Source: Gremmenia infestans (Eukaryota; Ascomycota; Leotiomycetes; Helotiales; Hamatocanthoscyphaceae). From it: DNA of 64,000 nucleotides. Each line of letters starts with the position of its first letter. Positions within the stretch are counted from its first letter, which is position 1. Both the position numbers and the translations under genes were made by a program. Below, one piece after another: positions 32,603 to 44,055 of the stretch. The stretch lies in NCBI GenBank assembly GCA_032629725.1, contig JAFEVB010000001.1, forward strand, positions 868,001-932,000, read 5' to 3'. The notes below the pieces were generated by a model. It was given only the letters and a program-made list of their open reading frames with translations, made no database searches and was not told where the DNA came from.

Positions 32603-35365
32603 ATGGCTCTAGTACCATACGCCAACCACATCCTGAGATACGGCAACCACAGTCAGCGCCTCCAAGATGTACCCTCCTTGCGGCGTCTCATGGTCGAGCT
32701 GAGCTTCATGCTCACGACCGTCGATACACCAGAAGACATCCAAGCCATAGGCAACCTACCCTCGCTCTTCCGATTCCAGGAACGCATGATTGAAAACATC
32801 ATGCGGGTCGTTCAGACCGATCGCTCACACACCGTCTTGCTTCAAGCCAGCTTGCGGTTCGTGGCTGCTCGTCATGAGGGGGATGAAGCCATCCTCGCTG
32901 CGACCAACGAACTTGTCACTCTTGCGAGTGCGTCTGTGCTAACACATGGCGCTGAGCATGAAGGGGAGTACCAGGCGGCTTCGAGGCTCCTGGATGCGCG
33001 TGGAGTGAACGTGACTCTCACTGTACCCGAGCTCTTTACAACTGTAAGTATAAACAATCCCATATGAATTGGCGATCGGGAAACATACTAATGTAGATTC
33101 ACAGGCACCGGGCATCCACCAGAGCCTAAGTTCTTCTGTACATGAAAGACGGCAGGGTCCTCCGGCTCCTAACGCGGCAACAATGCCATATGATGCTGAA
33201 CAGCTTAGCACGGCTCCAAGTACGTAGCTTTCCTTAGCCTTTTCTTTCATCCGTACATTCAATCCGTTCTTACGTTGCCGATATCTTGACAAATTTGAGA
33301 CATTGACTATCGTCCCGAACCCCGGTTTCTTTCCCAATTGGGCAATACTGACTCCGTGGACTTGTAGGCAGAGGCAATCAGAGCCAGCGCACCAGACCAC
33401 CTGCACCGGGCGCACCTAATGCTTCCGCGACCAGAGATGGAGATGCAAGCCCACAGCACAACTCTGATGAAGGCTCAGAGGGAGGCCTTGGGCCAAATAT
33501 GGATTATCAGGTAACTAAGTTCCATTTCTATACACTGCCGCGAAGATATATTGATAAGAAGCAGGAGGAACCTCAGTATGAGAGTGATGTCGATGATACT
33601 GATCCTCGTAGCCGTGACAGGCGTCTGACGAAAGCTCGCCGCGATAAGCGACCGGCATCCAGGGAAGGTAATCATCCAGCACCGAAGAAAGGCAGGACAA
33701 CTAGCACAGCTGAGGGAAAGAAGCCAACAAAGTCTGGCGGAGGTAACTCGGACGACGAGCTGTCCCACAATGATCTCGATCCGAGTGACGATGAAGATCA
33801 CCTAGAGACAGAGACAAACCCAGACGGTTTGAATCGAGATGAGTTTCTGGTCTATGATCCAGATGCTGTAAGGCAACGACAGTGACATCCTTTATGAACA
33901 TAAGCTGACATACTTTTAGCCCAGCGATTGTGATGGTGAAGTCATCGATGACTTTACATACTCCCGAGAGACTCCCGAGGTAGGCAAGCCTAATGAGTCG
34001 CTGAAAGAGTTCGAGTACAATACCGAAATGCCTCATCCCACGAACCCGAACTACCGAGTTCGTGGTGAACCTGTTCGTCTTCGATATATTTCTCAACATA
34101 ATTGGGCCGATGAGCGTCACAAAAAAAGCTTCCGCGGCTGGAGAAACGAGAAGCTCAATATGTACATGGGCAAACGTGTGGCCAAGGACATATTTTTGAA
34201 GTCTGAGGCTGATGAACTGACCAAACTTGTCAAGGCGGCACTCAAAAAGGTCGGTGGTCGCTGGTCAAATATTGATTGGGAGACAATGAAGAAAGACCTG
34301 GACGCCGCTTGTAGGACTGATCAGAAGCAGCGGGCGGGTGAACCAATCGAGCCTCTTCGGTTCTCTTTTGACCTGAAGGGTGGGGCGGGTTCTAGACGAA
34401 ATGTTCTATCTTGTGGCCGCTTACCCAAGGATCGCCTCTATCCGAAGAGAGTCGATCAGCAAAGAAACGAGAACAATCCAATAGATCTCGAGGAAGTCTT
34501 CCGTTCGTTCATCGATCCGAAGAAGAAGCGGATTTGGCGCGCCGCTCAAAAAGCTGACAAACTAGCAAGCGGAAGCACAAGACCAACGGGCATGCTGCCG
34601 CCACGACAACGTCACCCCAGATATGAGGAAGAGGAAGAGGAAGATGATGAGCCAGAAGAGACCCCACATGGTAACGGCCTCAACCCTAGTTCGGGTAGCC
34701 ACGATCGTTCTAGTCTGAAGCCTCAACGTGGAGCACGCAATACAGGACCGCGTGAGGATCCACCAAGAGGTTTTAGACATCAGGAACCATACTCATATAG
34801 CAATCATCCACATCAAACCTATCCCAATAGCAGCAATCCTCGCGCGGGATCTATAGGAAGACGAGGCCGTTCGACTCCACCCCAACGAAATGGTCAACAC
34901 AGCTCGGGACTCCAAGGTCCAGCTCCAAGAGCACCGCACCGAGGACCTGCTCAGAGACAACCTCAACCTTACGAAGACGGCGGACCAATGTCTCCCCAAG
35001 GCTTCTACGGAGAACAGCATGGTCTACGACTCCACCAGGAAGAGTATATCCCACGACCTCATCGAGAAGAGTACATCCCACGAGGTTCCCGCTATCCCCC
35101 ACCGCCATCGCGCCGCGCACCCACATCTCAAGGCGGCCGTGGGGGAGAGGGATCTTGGGGCCATATGATGGCGCAACAGCTGCTTGATGAGACTCTGGAG
35201 AGCAACCAAATACTCGAGCGGAGAATGCAAGTGCTTGAGCGCGAGAATGAAGAGTTGCAAGAGCAGCTCGATGCCGCCCTCCTCTCCCAACCTGCCAAAG
35301 AACGACGACGATCGGGCGACCACAAAAAGCATGACCAAGATAAGAAGCACGACAAGAGGCAATGA
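32603..35365 (+). CDS. Gene C: helical-domain protein with SANT-like segment and C-terminal coiled coil
   Basis: Four exons, 32603-33043, 33105-33219, 33368-33867 and 33920-35365, encode 833 aa. A stop-free 54-base GT..AG stretch at 33511-33564 could be a further intron. Residues 15-140 form the helical domain (RFQERMIENIMRVVQTDRSH, TNELVTLASASVLTHGAEHE, GEYQAASRLL), resembling genes A, D and E. A charged linker follows. A SANT-like segment lies near residues 410-450 (KSEADELTKLVKAALKKVGG, RWSNIDWETMKKDLDAACR), comparable to genes A and B. Then comes a Pro/Arg/Gly-rich region and a C-terminal coiled coil (ESNQILERRMQVLERENEEL). The tail is Lys/His/Asp-rich. No known function; a nuclear role is inferred. 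Confidence 0.75.
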
Positions 35366-35916
35366 TTTTGCCTAACATGGTACTACGAAAACGTCTGAAG
35401 GCTTGTGAGGCGTACGATGCCTTCCTTTCTCTTTGCTTTCCCAAAAACAATTAATTGATCGAGAGTAGATAATGAGTGAGTTTTCTCATTTTTATAACTG
35501 GAGTTTCTTGATCCAGAATGTTTACGTTTTAGAGACAGGTGTCTTTTTGAAAATGAAGCGGGGATAATGAGGAGAAATGAATCTGTAATGACTAGAACTG
35601 ATAAGAGCATGTAGCTAAACAAAAAATGAACACAAATGAACATGCCCAGATCGGACAAAGCTCTTGATGACCTCTCTATGCTTTGAAAGAAGACGGATAA
35701 TGTGATCGCACAACAACACAGAAGGCTTTTCTCCTCAACCGCTTAACTTTGCAAGGTTAAGATCTAAAAGAAGTGAATGAGAACTTACGACGCTTTGTTG
35801 TCTTACCCGACTTCGCTTTCTCAAAAGCATCAAACCGAATCCCTCAACTATCTAACTTCATGTCTCCCAGAACATCCCATGATCAACTTTAAGCGCCACA
35901 ACTCACCTCACCCGCC
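35366..35916. other. Intergenic region between genes C and D
   Basis: About 550 bases; no gene seen. Confidence 0.5.
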
Positions 35917-36840
35917 ATGGTCCGCTACAACCCAACGTCCATCCTCCGCAACATCGATCTCGACAACGTCCGCGAACTACGCGCCGTAATGGATTGCATC
36001 GAAATGCTCGTCCAGCCTCCCTTCGGCCCTCCCTTCGCCCTGCTTACCCCCGAGCGCGCAGCCACTTTCAAACTCGCAGCCACATCTCTAGCACCCGTGA
36101 ACCGCATCCTTCAAAGCATGGAACACAACTACGATAAGTTTCCGCTGCTCGGAAACGCTGTGGGTCGCTTTGTGATGGCCAAGGATAGGAGGAATGCGGA
36201 TGTCGTGCTTGCTGGGAGGGAGTTGGAGGAGCTGGCGACGGAGAATACGCTGAGGTTTCCAGAGTTGTATGGGGGTGAGTATGAGGTGGCGTGTGAGCGG
36301 TTTGCGACGCTTTTGTGGATGGAAGAGGTATGTTTGCTTTTCTTTGGGGATTTGTTATGTGATGCTGATTGATATAGGAGAATGCCAAAAATGCTGACAT
36401 GGTCAATGATGAGTCGCTCGAGTTGAGCCCCAAGAAGAAGGTTAGGATGTATGTACGAGGAGCTAAGGACGAGGATTATACATATACCGAGGTAGGGGAG
36501 GAAGTCAAGGAGGTTGATGAAAAGACACGGAAACGCAAGCAGGCTGTACGCAAGAGACAGAGGCGTAAGTAGTGTGTTTCTTGAGGTTCCTCTCCGATTT
36601 TTGAATTGAAGCATGATCCTCTTCCTACCATATACCCTTTATGGCCCAATCTATTCCCAATCTATCCTTCGCTGCCTTTTTTACATTGAAAGACAAATTA
36701 CTGACTTGACATCCTTGAGCTTAGAATGTCGCTCTTGCCGCATTGCCCATACTAAGTGTGACAAGGTGTTACCAACTTGCGGTGCTTGCGAGAGGCAAAA
36801 GCTGGACTGCGTCGATCTTGTTGTTGCCAAAGACGGATAA
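35917..36840 (+). CDS. Gene D: helical-domain protein with a C-terminal Zn(II)2Cys6 cluster
   Basis: Exons 35917-36327, 36378-36564 and 36725-36840 encode 237 aa. Residues 10-130 are the helical domain shared with genes A, C and E (APVNRILQSMEHNYDKFPLL, RELEELATENTLRFPELYGG, EYEVACERF). A basic stretch (KTRKRKQAVRKRQRR) precedes the last splice. The third exon encodes CRSCRIAHTKCDKVLPTCGA and CERQKLDC, a perfect C-x2-C-x6-C-x6-C-x2-C-x6-C zinc cluster. In fungal transcription factors this motif is normally N-terminal. The last intron is 160 bases with a strong GTAAGT donor. If it is retained, translation ends at a TAG nine bases after the donor position, giving a 202-residue form without the zinc cluster. 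Sequence-specific DNA binding is inferred from the cluster. Confidence 0.72.
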
Positions 36841-37172
36841 CATGAGGGAGAGTAAATGGGCTCTGATAATGAATCTGACTTACCTGCAATTCCCCACGAT
36901 TGTACCCGAACGTGATAGTGAATCAACTTTTGTCAGCTTTCTGCCCAGTCTCCCCGTGAGCTTTCCCACTAAGGTATCCGAATATAAATTCCTTGTTAGT
37001 TTGAAGTCTGAGCAGCAAGCCATAACACCAACATCAACGCCAACACAACCTGAGCCCACCTCGAATAAACAGTATCAACAGGGTTTTCGACGGGAAGGTG
37101 TAAAGGCCGCCCAGAGCACACACCAAGAGATCATAGCGACACCGGCCGGAAGAAGTATCACAGCAACAAAAG
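36841..37172. other. Short spacer between genes D and E
   Basis: About 330 bases. An open frame runs through part of it in phase with nothing recognisable; most likely the 3' flank of D and the leader of E. Confidence 0.4.
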
Positions 37173-38834
37173 ATGGCGTCAGCACCTAGATTCAAAACCG
37201 AACACGAGCTGGCGAGGTTATTATGGATGAAGAAGCCCAAAGCACAACTTCAGCCACCCTGGGAGTTCTTCGCGAATCTGTGTATCACAGATCCCATATC
37301 TATGCGGAGAGTGGCGGAGCATCTGCACTACTCGCTGTACGATTACTCTCCTGGAAAAGTTGAGAAACACATGACGAAAACTGAGATCTTCGAGGTACGG
37401 AGAATGCTGGACGAGGTGAATTGCCGAAAAGAATACAAGGAATCTGGGTTTGGCAAACATAAAGATGAGAAACGTCGCAAGGGCTCTCTGACACCTATGG
37501 TTGAGAAGACTAACGAGCTGTTGTTTAATGTTCTTGATTATTTTGCAGATTCCTGGCAAAGAACTGATGCTGAGATTGTTCGGAGATCACAATCGATCAC
37601 GGAAGCCATAACTATACATGTTCGGCAGCTAGACGAGTACAAAGGCGATTATGCGGAAGCAAAAATAAAATGGGAGAAGTTCGAGAAGAAGGAACAAGAG
37701 AGGATTTGCAAATTGGATCGGGGTCCATCCCCGGAGATAGAGCCACCACCGCTGTGCAAAACAAAAACAGGCGAAGACGAGGAGGAAAACTCAATTTGCA
37801 CTTCAGATACAGAGTGTGTAGCAACTGGCAATGGGGGAATCGAGGAGCAGCCGTCGTTCATCGCTGATCCGGAAGTCGAATCTGAGGTTGAAGATGAATC
37901 AATCGACATCGCGGAAGGCGCAATACGCCCATCGATCGTGGCGCCAGCACGACGAAATATATCGTTGTCAGGCACTATTTTCACAGGGGCTGATGAATAC
38001 AATCCGGAAGACGAGCGGATGTTTGACACCGAGCTTTTCCAACGTATCAACCTCGAGGACGCTGGTAATGAGACCCGGAGTTCCAACAACAGAGGGTTTT
38101 ATGGCGAGAGGATGCATATGGAGAACTATAATGAGGGGATGTTCGGCGCAATATTTCAAGTTCGGCGTAACGATGGATTCCAGAGCGCGTTGCCCCAGAG
38201 GGGGGTTTCGGGGGACAGAGCCACCAACATGTTGATGCGTAATGGGGGTCCCGCGAGATATGATATTCGCGACGTTGATCGAATGGAAGACAACACTGGC
38301 ACAATAACTAGTGACCCTTTCGATATGAGCGACAATCACGGGAACACAGGTCACAGAAACTCCGTTGCAGAAACTGCCATCGCAACAAAGCCCCGGCGAG
38401 GTCGCAAGAGGAAGTCCACGGCCGACAATCGCTCGGACAGTTCCACCTCTGCTGAGTCGGTGGTATGCCCTTTGTTCCAGTTCATGTTTTGAATACTACT
38501 AACCATACGCTCAGAACATATTCCTCGAGAGCTCATTGCCGAAAGAAGGACGAACGACCCGGTCCGGAAGAGGAGTAAGTGGTCCCAAAGATATGAGACC
38601 ATCAGCTGCTAATTACGTTCATCACAGTACAACCGATATACAGGAGAAACTAGTATGGAAGGAACCATTTCTTCCGTTCCGGGAAACGTGTGGAGGTCCT
38701 CAACCCAAGCAAGCAGTCCAGAAACACCCAGTCAACGCGGAACTCCTACGAGGGGTAGAGGCAGGCCACCAGGTCGGGGCCGGGGATATGGGCGTGGTAA
38801 TGGGAGAGAAAGCGCGGGTGGTATTCCAGAGTAG
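37173..38834 (+). CDS. Gene E: helical-domain protein with AT-hook-like and RG-rich C-terminus
   Basis: Three exons, 37173-38462, 38515-38574 and 38628-38834, encode 518 aa. Residues 110-165 carry a helical segment (DAEIVRRSQSITEAITIHVR, QLDEYKGDYAEAKIKWEKF) that lines up with the end of the helical domain in gene D (PELYGGEYEVACERF). The middle is acidic. Near residue 410 is an AT-hook-like KPRRGRKRKST, and the last exon gives TPTRGRGRPPGRGRGYGRG, a second AT-hook-like and RG-rich element. Gene D ends 332 bases upstream on the same strand. Function unknown; DNA or RNA binding is inferred from the basic motifs. Confidence 0.7.
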
Positions 38835-39695
38835 TTACCTGTATTTTGGTATGCATTTGTGTAGATTCGAGAGTGCAGCAAGCAACAGGAAGGATCCGAA
38901 GGGTTCGATGGATTATTCGCTGTTTTAGAGCTACAGGCACGATTTCAAGCTTGGAGGGGACTTAGCGGGTGGAAACAAACAATCAAAGCCCTATCTTACG
39001 GCAATTGACTTGTGGTAGAATGACCTGTTGCATACAACATTTTTGGGCGTTTTGTTGATGAGGCATAAGTGAGATGTCGTTGAAAGATTTGAAGCCTGGT
39101 TAGCGAGCACCCTACACGTGACTGCATTGAAGTATTTTGAAGTCTCCCTGCCATGATTTTCATACGAAAGATGGATCGTACAGCATAGTTCTGTCCAGGA
39201 TGTGCGAATAGCATGGAAGAAGCGATCGATTTATCCACGTGATTGCCCCTTCCATGGAAGCCGCGGTGCCCCCTGTCTAAGCGAGTGGGAACAAAGTAAA
39301 GCTCAAGGAAATAGATGAATACAGAGAGCTGTTATGCTAGAGGCTTCTCACGTGATAATATTATTTAAAGTCAAAACAAGACTTTGACAATCTTTTCTCT
39401 CCTGACACATTATATAGACAATATGACAATTGTACAAAGAGAACCGACGAAGTATCCTAACCAATGAGCTTAATACAGAGAACAGACGGCTCAAATATGA
39501 TAACAGTTTATATCACAGAACAAGGTAACTAGTTCTGGAAGGAAAACAATACGTCTATGTGGATATATAAATATTTATCGATATTACGGGCATTACATAT
39601 CTCAGACTTCAAGCAAGTCATTGACCAAATATCAAGACTTGACCAACAAACCAGCACACCACTACCGATTCGAAAAACCCCCGCGACAAATCACT
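38835..39695. other. Intergenic region before the RING gene
   Basis: About 860 bases with two CACGTGAT sites (near 39236 and 39350). No gene seen. Confidence 0.5.
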
Positions 39696-40691
39696 ATGTG
39701 TCGATCATGGGATACTTTTTTCAATCTTTGTGGACACAAAGAGACCACGCCCACCGAAACAATCCGCTGCATATCCCACCCCACCTGCCAAGCAACCCAA
39801 CACAGGACCTTCCACGTACATGGACTATGTTCCGCTTGCCTCCTCAAGCCTACCGAAGAACTGAAAGCCCTCATATCATCCTTAGATGAGGAAGATGTGC
39901 GGAAGCTACGTACCCACCATCTCCATCTCGGGGATATCATCGGAGCACGAGCAATGCTCGCGCTGCCAGAACGGGAATCACGATTAAAGACGTTCCACGA
40001 CCGAAAAGATAATACTCTTCATTTATTTCATTGCAGAGACGTTTTTCACCCCTTCATTGGATCTTTACCCCAGTACGAAGGGAATTGGCTATCACGCGCG
40101 AGCGCGGCGCTCCGCACTCTTCTCTGGCAGGCGTGGAGCACACATCAGATCCCAGATCCGACAAAGGATCAGATATGGCTGTACATCCAAGTCCGGAATG
40201 TGGAGCACACGCATAAAGCCCATCGTGCCATTATTCCTCAGCTAGATGCGGAAGAATTCGAACTTCCACAGCTAAGAGATAACCTCATCGCCCGGCTGGA
40301 TAGGATTTTAAACCCAGCACAGGTTCCAGAGGATGATCCAGAGTGTTCGCTCTGTTTGGTCAAATTTGGAGATCCTGATGTTAATGGACTTATCGAGGAG
40401 CCTGTGGCTTGTCCATGTGGACATGTCTATGGCCGTAAGTGTTTAGAAAATTGGGTGTTGTATTCATGGAGTCTACATGGTCCTCCTTGTAGAATATGTG
40501 GGTTGTGTAACAAAGACTTTGGGTTTATGAATGTGAAAGGGAGGGTGGCGGGGCCTATACCTTGGTGGTTTCGCATGCTGAAAGAGATGTGGGGAGATCA
40601 TGACGACCAATTCGCTGCAGATACCGATGAGGAAGAGACCGACGCGGAAGTTAGTGATGACAATGACAGCGATTATCACGGTCGTGCATAG
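39696..40691 (+). CDS. RING-type zinc-finger protein, possible E3 ubiquitin ligase
   Basis: A single exon encodes 331 aa from the first ATG (MCRSWDTFFNLCGHKE); the frame upstream has only non-ATG codons. The N-terminal 50 residues hold several Cys/His pairs (CGHKE, CISHPTC, HGLCSACLL), suggesting a small zinc-binding unit. The C-terminal RING-like region near residues 220-275 has CSLCLVKFGD, PVACPCGHVYGRKCLENWVL and PCRICGLC, in the order expected for a RING finger with a long first loop. The tail is acidic (DTDEEETDAEVSDDNDSDYH). RING proteins usually recruit E2 enzymes, but no substrate can be inferred. Confidence 0.75.
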   Translation: MCRSWDTFFNLCGHKETTPTETIRCISHPTCQATQHRTFHVHGLCSACLLKPTEELKALISSLDEEDVRKLRTHHLHLGDIIGARAMLALPERESRLKTFHDRKDNTLHLFHCRDVFHPFIGSLPQYEGNWLSRASAALRTLLWQAWSTHQIPDPTKDQIWLYIQVRNVEHTHKAHRAIIPQLDAEEFELPQLRDNLIARLDRILNPAQVPEDDPECSLCLVKFGDPDVNGLIEEPVACPCGHVYGRKCLENWVLYSWSLHGPPCRICGLCNKDFGFMNVKGRVAGPIPWWFRMLKEMWGDHDDQFAADTDEEETDAEVSDDNDSDYHGRA

Positions 40692-42371
40692 AGAGAAATG
40701 GAAGTAAAGGGCCGCGCTTTTTCCGTTATTGTTTTAGAAGGTTTGCTTTATGAATAATAATTAGAACTTCTTGCCTTCTTCCTACACAAAACATGTAATA
40801 TAAGAAATCAACCCAATAAGATCTACCCCATAAGCCATTCAAAGGTTAGGTAAAAGTGATATTCAATTCCTATTAAATAAAGTAATAACTTATAAGACAC
40901 TGCCAAAACAAATCTAAATCCTGAACCAAATCGGCATATACTTTCCGTTGCTGTAGCTTACCAAAGAGATTCTCTATAAGAATTATATACAACACATTTA
41001 CTTGACCCTTTTCTCTAGAATCGCACCCGACGGCTATAATCTGCATAAATAACCAGCTGCTGTCAATTAATATTCAGCTGCTAATGTTTACTTTACTGTC
41101 AAAAACAGGCGATGAAACATAAAACACATTTCCCATTAACACCGCGACACCCGCAGAACGCTTCCCGCATGTGCAGTAATTCTATTGCATCTAGAGTATA
41201 AACCATCAACCTATTAGCGACTTCTACAACCCAATTTGTACAAAATATGTTCATCATGTTCTTGATCATGTAATCTTGAAGAGAGTAGAGGATGTACGCA
41301 ATGTTTATATAGTCTAGCGAATAGAATACGGAGTAGATAGCCAAATTGGGGATTAAAGAAGGGTTCTGTGACGCATTGTAGTTCACGAGGCTGGGAGCAC
41401 CAGAGACTTATATGAAAGTGAATAATCAAATCCACTCTACGCCGAAAAAAACATATTGCGTATTTATACACTAAAAAGAAATAGCCACAGCTACTTTATC
41501 CTAAGAGTGAAACCTCACTAACCTCCTTCCGCCATCCTCCACTTCATACCCCAGCCCAGTATATAACCTCCCCCTCCCCCTTAAACCATATAACCGACCT
41601 CCACATTCATCTCTTACCAAGCCCTTATCTTCCTCTTACTCCCTCCTCCCCCTCCCTCCCCAAATACCACCAAAAACAGAAGAAGAAGAAAAACCAATAC
41701 AACTACCTATACCAATAGATCAAAAACACGTACGTGCACTAAAACTACAAGTGAATATCTCACGTTGCTTGCTATTATACACAAAAACGCTGTTAATTTT
41801 TCAAGGACGGTCGATAGGGCATGGTATGATACGATGGAAGTATGATTTTGCATGTACTGTATACGTACGTATACAAGTAGAGGTATAGGTGAAGTACCGG
41901 TTGCAATGAACTGTAATGACGATCGACAACCTTTACTTTATGTATATACGCGAAAGCCAGACTGCAATGCCACGACCCAGCAGATTGTAAATCCTGTCAT
42001 TCCATTGATGAAAGATAGAGAGGGAAGGATGTTTAGGTCGGATCAGAGGCGACTATATACGCAGCAGGTCAGCGGGGCGGGGAAGAAAAGGAAGGAGGGT
42101 GATGTGTGGTGCACGTGACGTGACGTGACATCTGGTAGCTGATTTGGGAAATAGCGAGGAGAAGGGCAGTTGAGAGAAAGGCACTGTGTACCTAAAAGAC
42201 GCGTATCCACGAGGAAAAATATTCTATTAGCCGAAGAAGATCATTGGTTTCTTTAAGAAACCATCGCGTTTTCCTTATCCCGTCATAATGCATGTATGCA
42301 ATACCTCCAAATGCCCAAACCTCATCATCATCACACATATCATTCACCAGCACATATCATCATCATCACAT
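40692..42371. other. Intergenic region between the RING gene and allantoinase
   Basis: About 1.7 kb with C-rich and A-rich low-complexity stretches near 41560-41700. A CGTGA unit repeats three times near 42113-42128. No supportable gene. Confidence 0.5.
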
Positions 42372-44055
42372 CTAAAGTTTCCTCCTCTCCAAAAGCAGCC
42401 GTCCAGTCGGTAATCCACCCTTCCCAACAAACCCGCCATTTCCCATTCCCCTCTCAAACACCTTGGTACCCCTTACCCACGTCTCGCGCACCACACCCCG
42501 CATCTGCCGGCCCTGATATGGACTAACCTTATTCCTGAACAGCAAGCTTTCCCTGCCAACAACCCATTCAGCTGCATCGTCAAACACGCACACATCGGCG
42601 TCCATGCCCGGGCGCAGCGCGCCTTTGCGGTGCGAGAGTCCGACCTGGGCCGCTGTGTTGAGGGCACAGAGACGCACGACGTCGAGGATGCTGAGGGGGG
42701 TGGGGCGGGAGAGAGAAGCTGTCCAGAGGATAGGTAGCCCGAGACCAACGGACGAGATGCCGCCCCACGAAGCGAAGAAATCGCCCTTTTCTTTCTCCTC
42801 CGCTTGTGCTGCACTTATCACCTCCCCGTTAACGCCCTTGACCTCACCCTGCACAACACCCGCCTCACCGCAAGAGTGGCTGATGGTCTCTGGCAGGAGT
42901 TTCAATTCGGGTGTGCAGGGACTGTGATCCGAGACGATGGTCTGGAGAACTGAATCGGGTTTCGCTAGTTCGGACCAAAGGCCGTCGCGGTTTATTGAGT
43001 TCCGGATTGGGGGGCAGCATTTATGTCTCGTGTCACCGTCCTGCACTTCCTCTGATGCTAGAGCCAGGTAGTGGAAACATGTTTCTGCTGTGATTTTCAC
43101 GCCCCTCTCTCGCGCCGCACGTAGTAAAGGAATAGCTTCAATGGCTGACAAGTGAACAATGTGTAGTTGTAGATCCGGTGCTAGGTGTGATAGGGAGAGG
43201 ATTTCCTCGATGGCGTATGTCTCGAAAGCCGGTGGTCGGGAAGATAGGAATGTGGAGTAGGATGTTAGGGGACCGGAGGGGGAGAGGGGCGGGAGAGAGG
43301 TCTGAACGTCGTCGCCCACCGAGTCGGTTATGGGTGGGATCATCTCGGCGTGGAACATGAGGGTTGTGGGGGTTTTGGAGAGGGTGGTCATCGCCAGTGC
43401 TACGTCTGTTGCTGAGACGGCGGGGAATTCATCGACCTGAGAAGTGAATGTTAGTAGGTGGAAATCAGAGGAAAAGGGGAATACCTACACCACTCTCAAT
43501 CAAAAACCCCTTAAACCCCCGAACACCCGCTTGCACGAGCGGTAACAGCTCCGCAGAATTACCTGGGATTATCCCACCATAAAACCCAACATCAACCCAG
43601 CATTGTCCTTCCGCAGCCTTTATCTTCTCCTTCAACCCATGAAGTGTTGTAGTAGGAGGAATGGCATTCAACGGCATATCAATAACTGTGGTGACACCAC
43701 CCGAAGCAGCAGCTTTTGTCCCGGTATTGAAACCCTCCCATTCCGTTCTTCCCGGCTCGTTCAAATGCACATGGGCATCGACCAGACCTGGTAGGAGTAT
43801 GTGGGGTGTATGGTCGATATATTGCGTATTTGGAGGAAAACTCGAGGCAGGGAGAATGGTGGGGAGGATCGAGATAATGGTTCCTGTTTGGGGAGAGAGA
43901 GTCAAGGTCGCCGGCGAGACCACCAAGTTGTTTTCCTCGTCGAAAATCACTGCTCGACTCGATACAAGGACTGTGAATGGGATGTCTGAGTCGTAGGGTG
44001 GGGTGTGGGAGAGTATCGAGTCGAGAATCGGCTCCGAGGGGTCGTTGAAAGCCAT
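42372..44055 (-). CDS. DAL1: Allantoinase
   Basis: Two exons, 44055-43489 and 43436-42372, encode 543 aa. The metal-site motifs of the cyclic amidohydrolase family are present: GLVDAHVHLNEPGRTEWEGF (HxH), the lysine of GFKGFLIESG that is carboxylated in this family, MFHAEM, IVHLSAIEA and VSDHSPC. SWGGISSVGLGLPIL and KGALRPGMDADVCVFD are also typical of allantoinases. The enzyme opens allantoin to allantoate in purine nitrogen use. It is slightly longer than the usual 460-510 residues because of an N-terminal extension. No other purine-catabolism gene lies in the window, so it is not part of a visible cluster here. Confidence 0.9.

Noticed and set aside
34851..35450. 199-codon minus-strand frame
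   Set aside because: It is the antisense of the Pro/Arg-rich part of gene C and has no features of its own.
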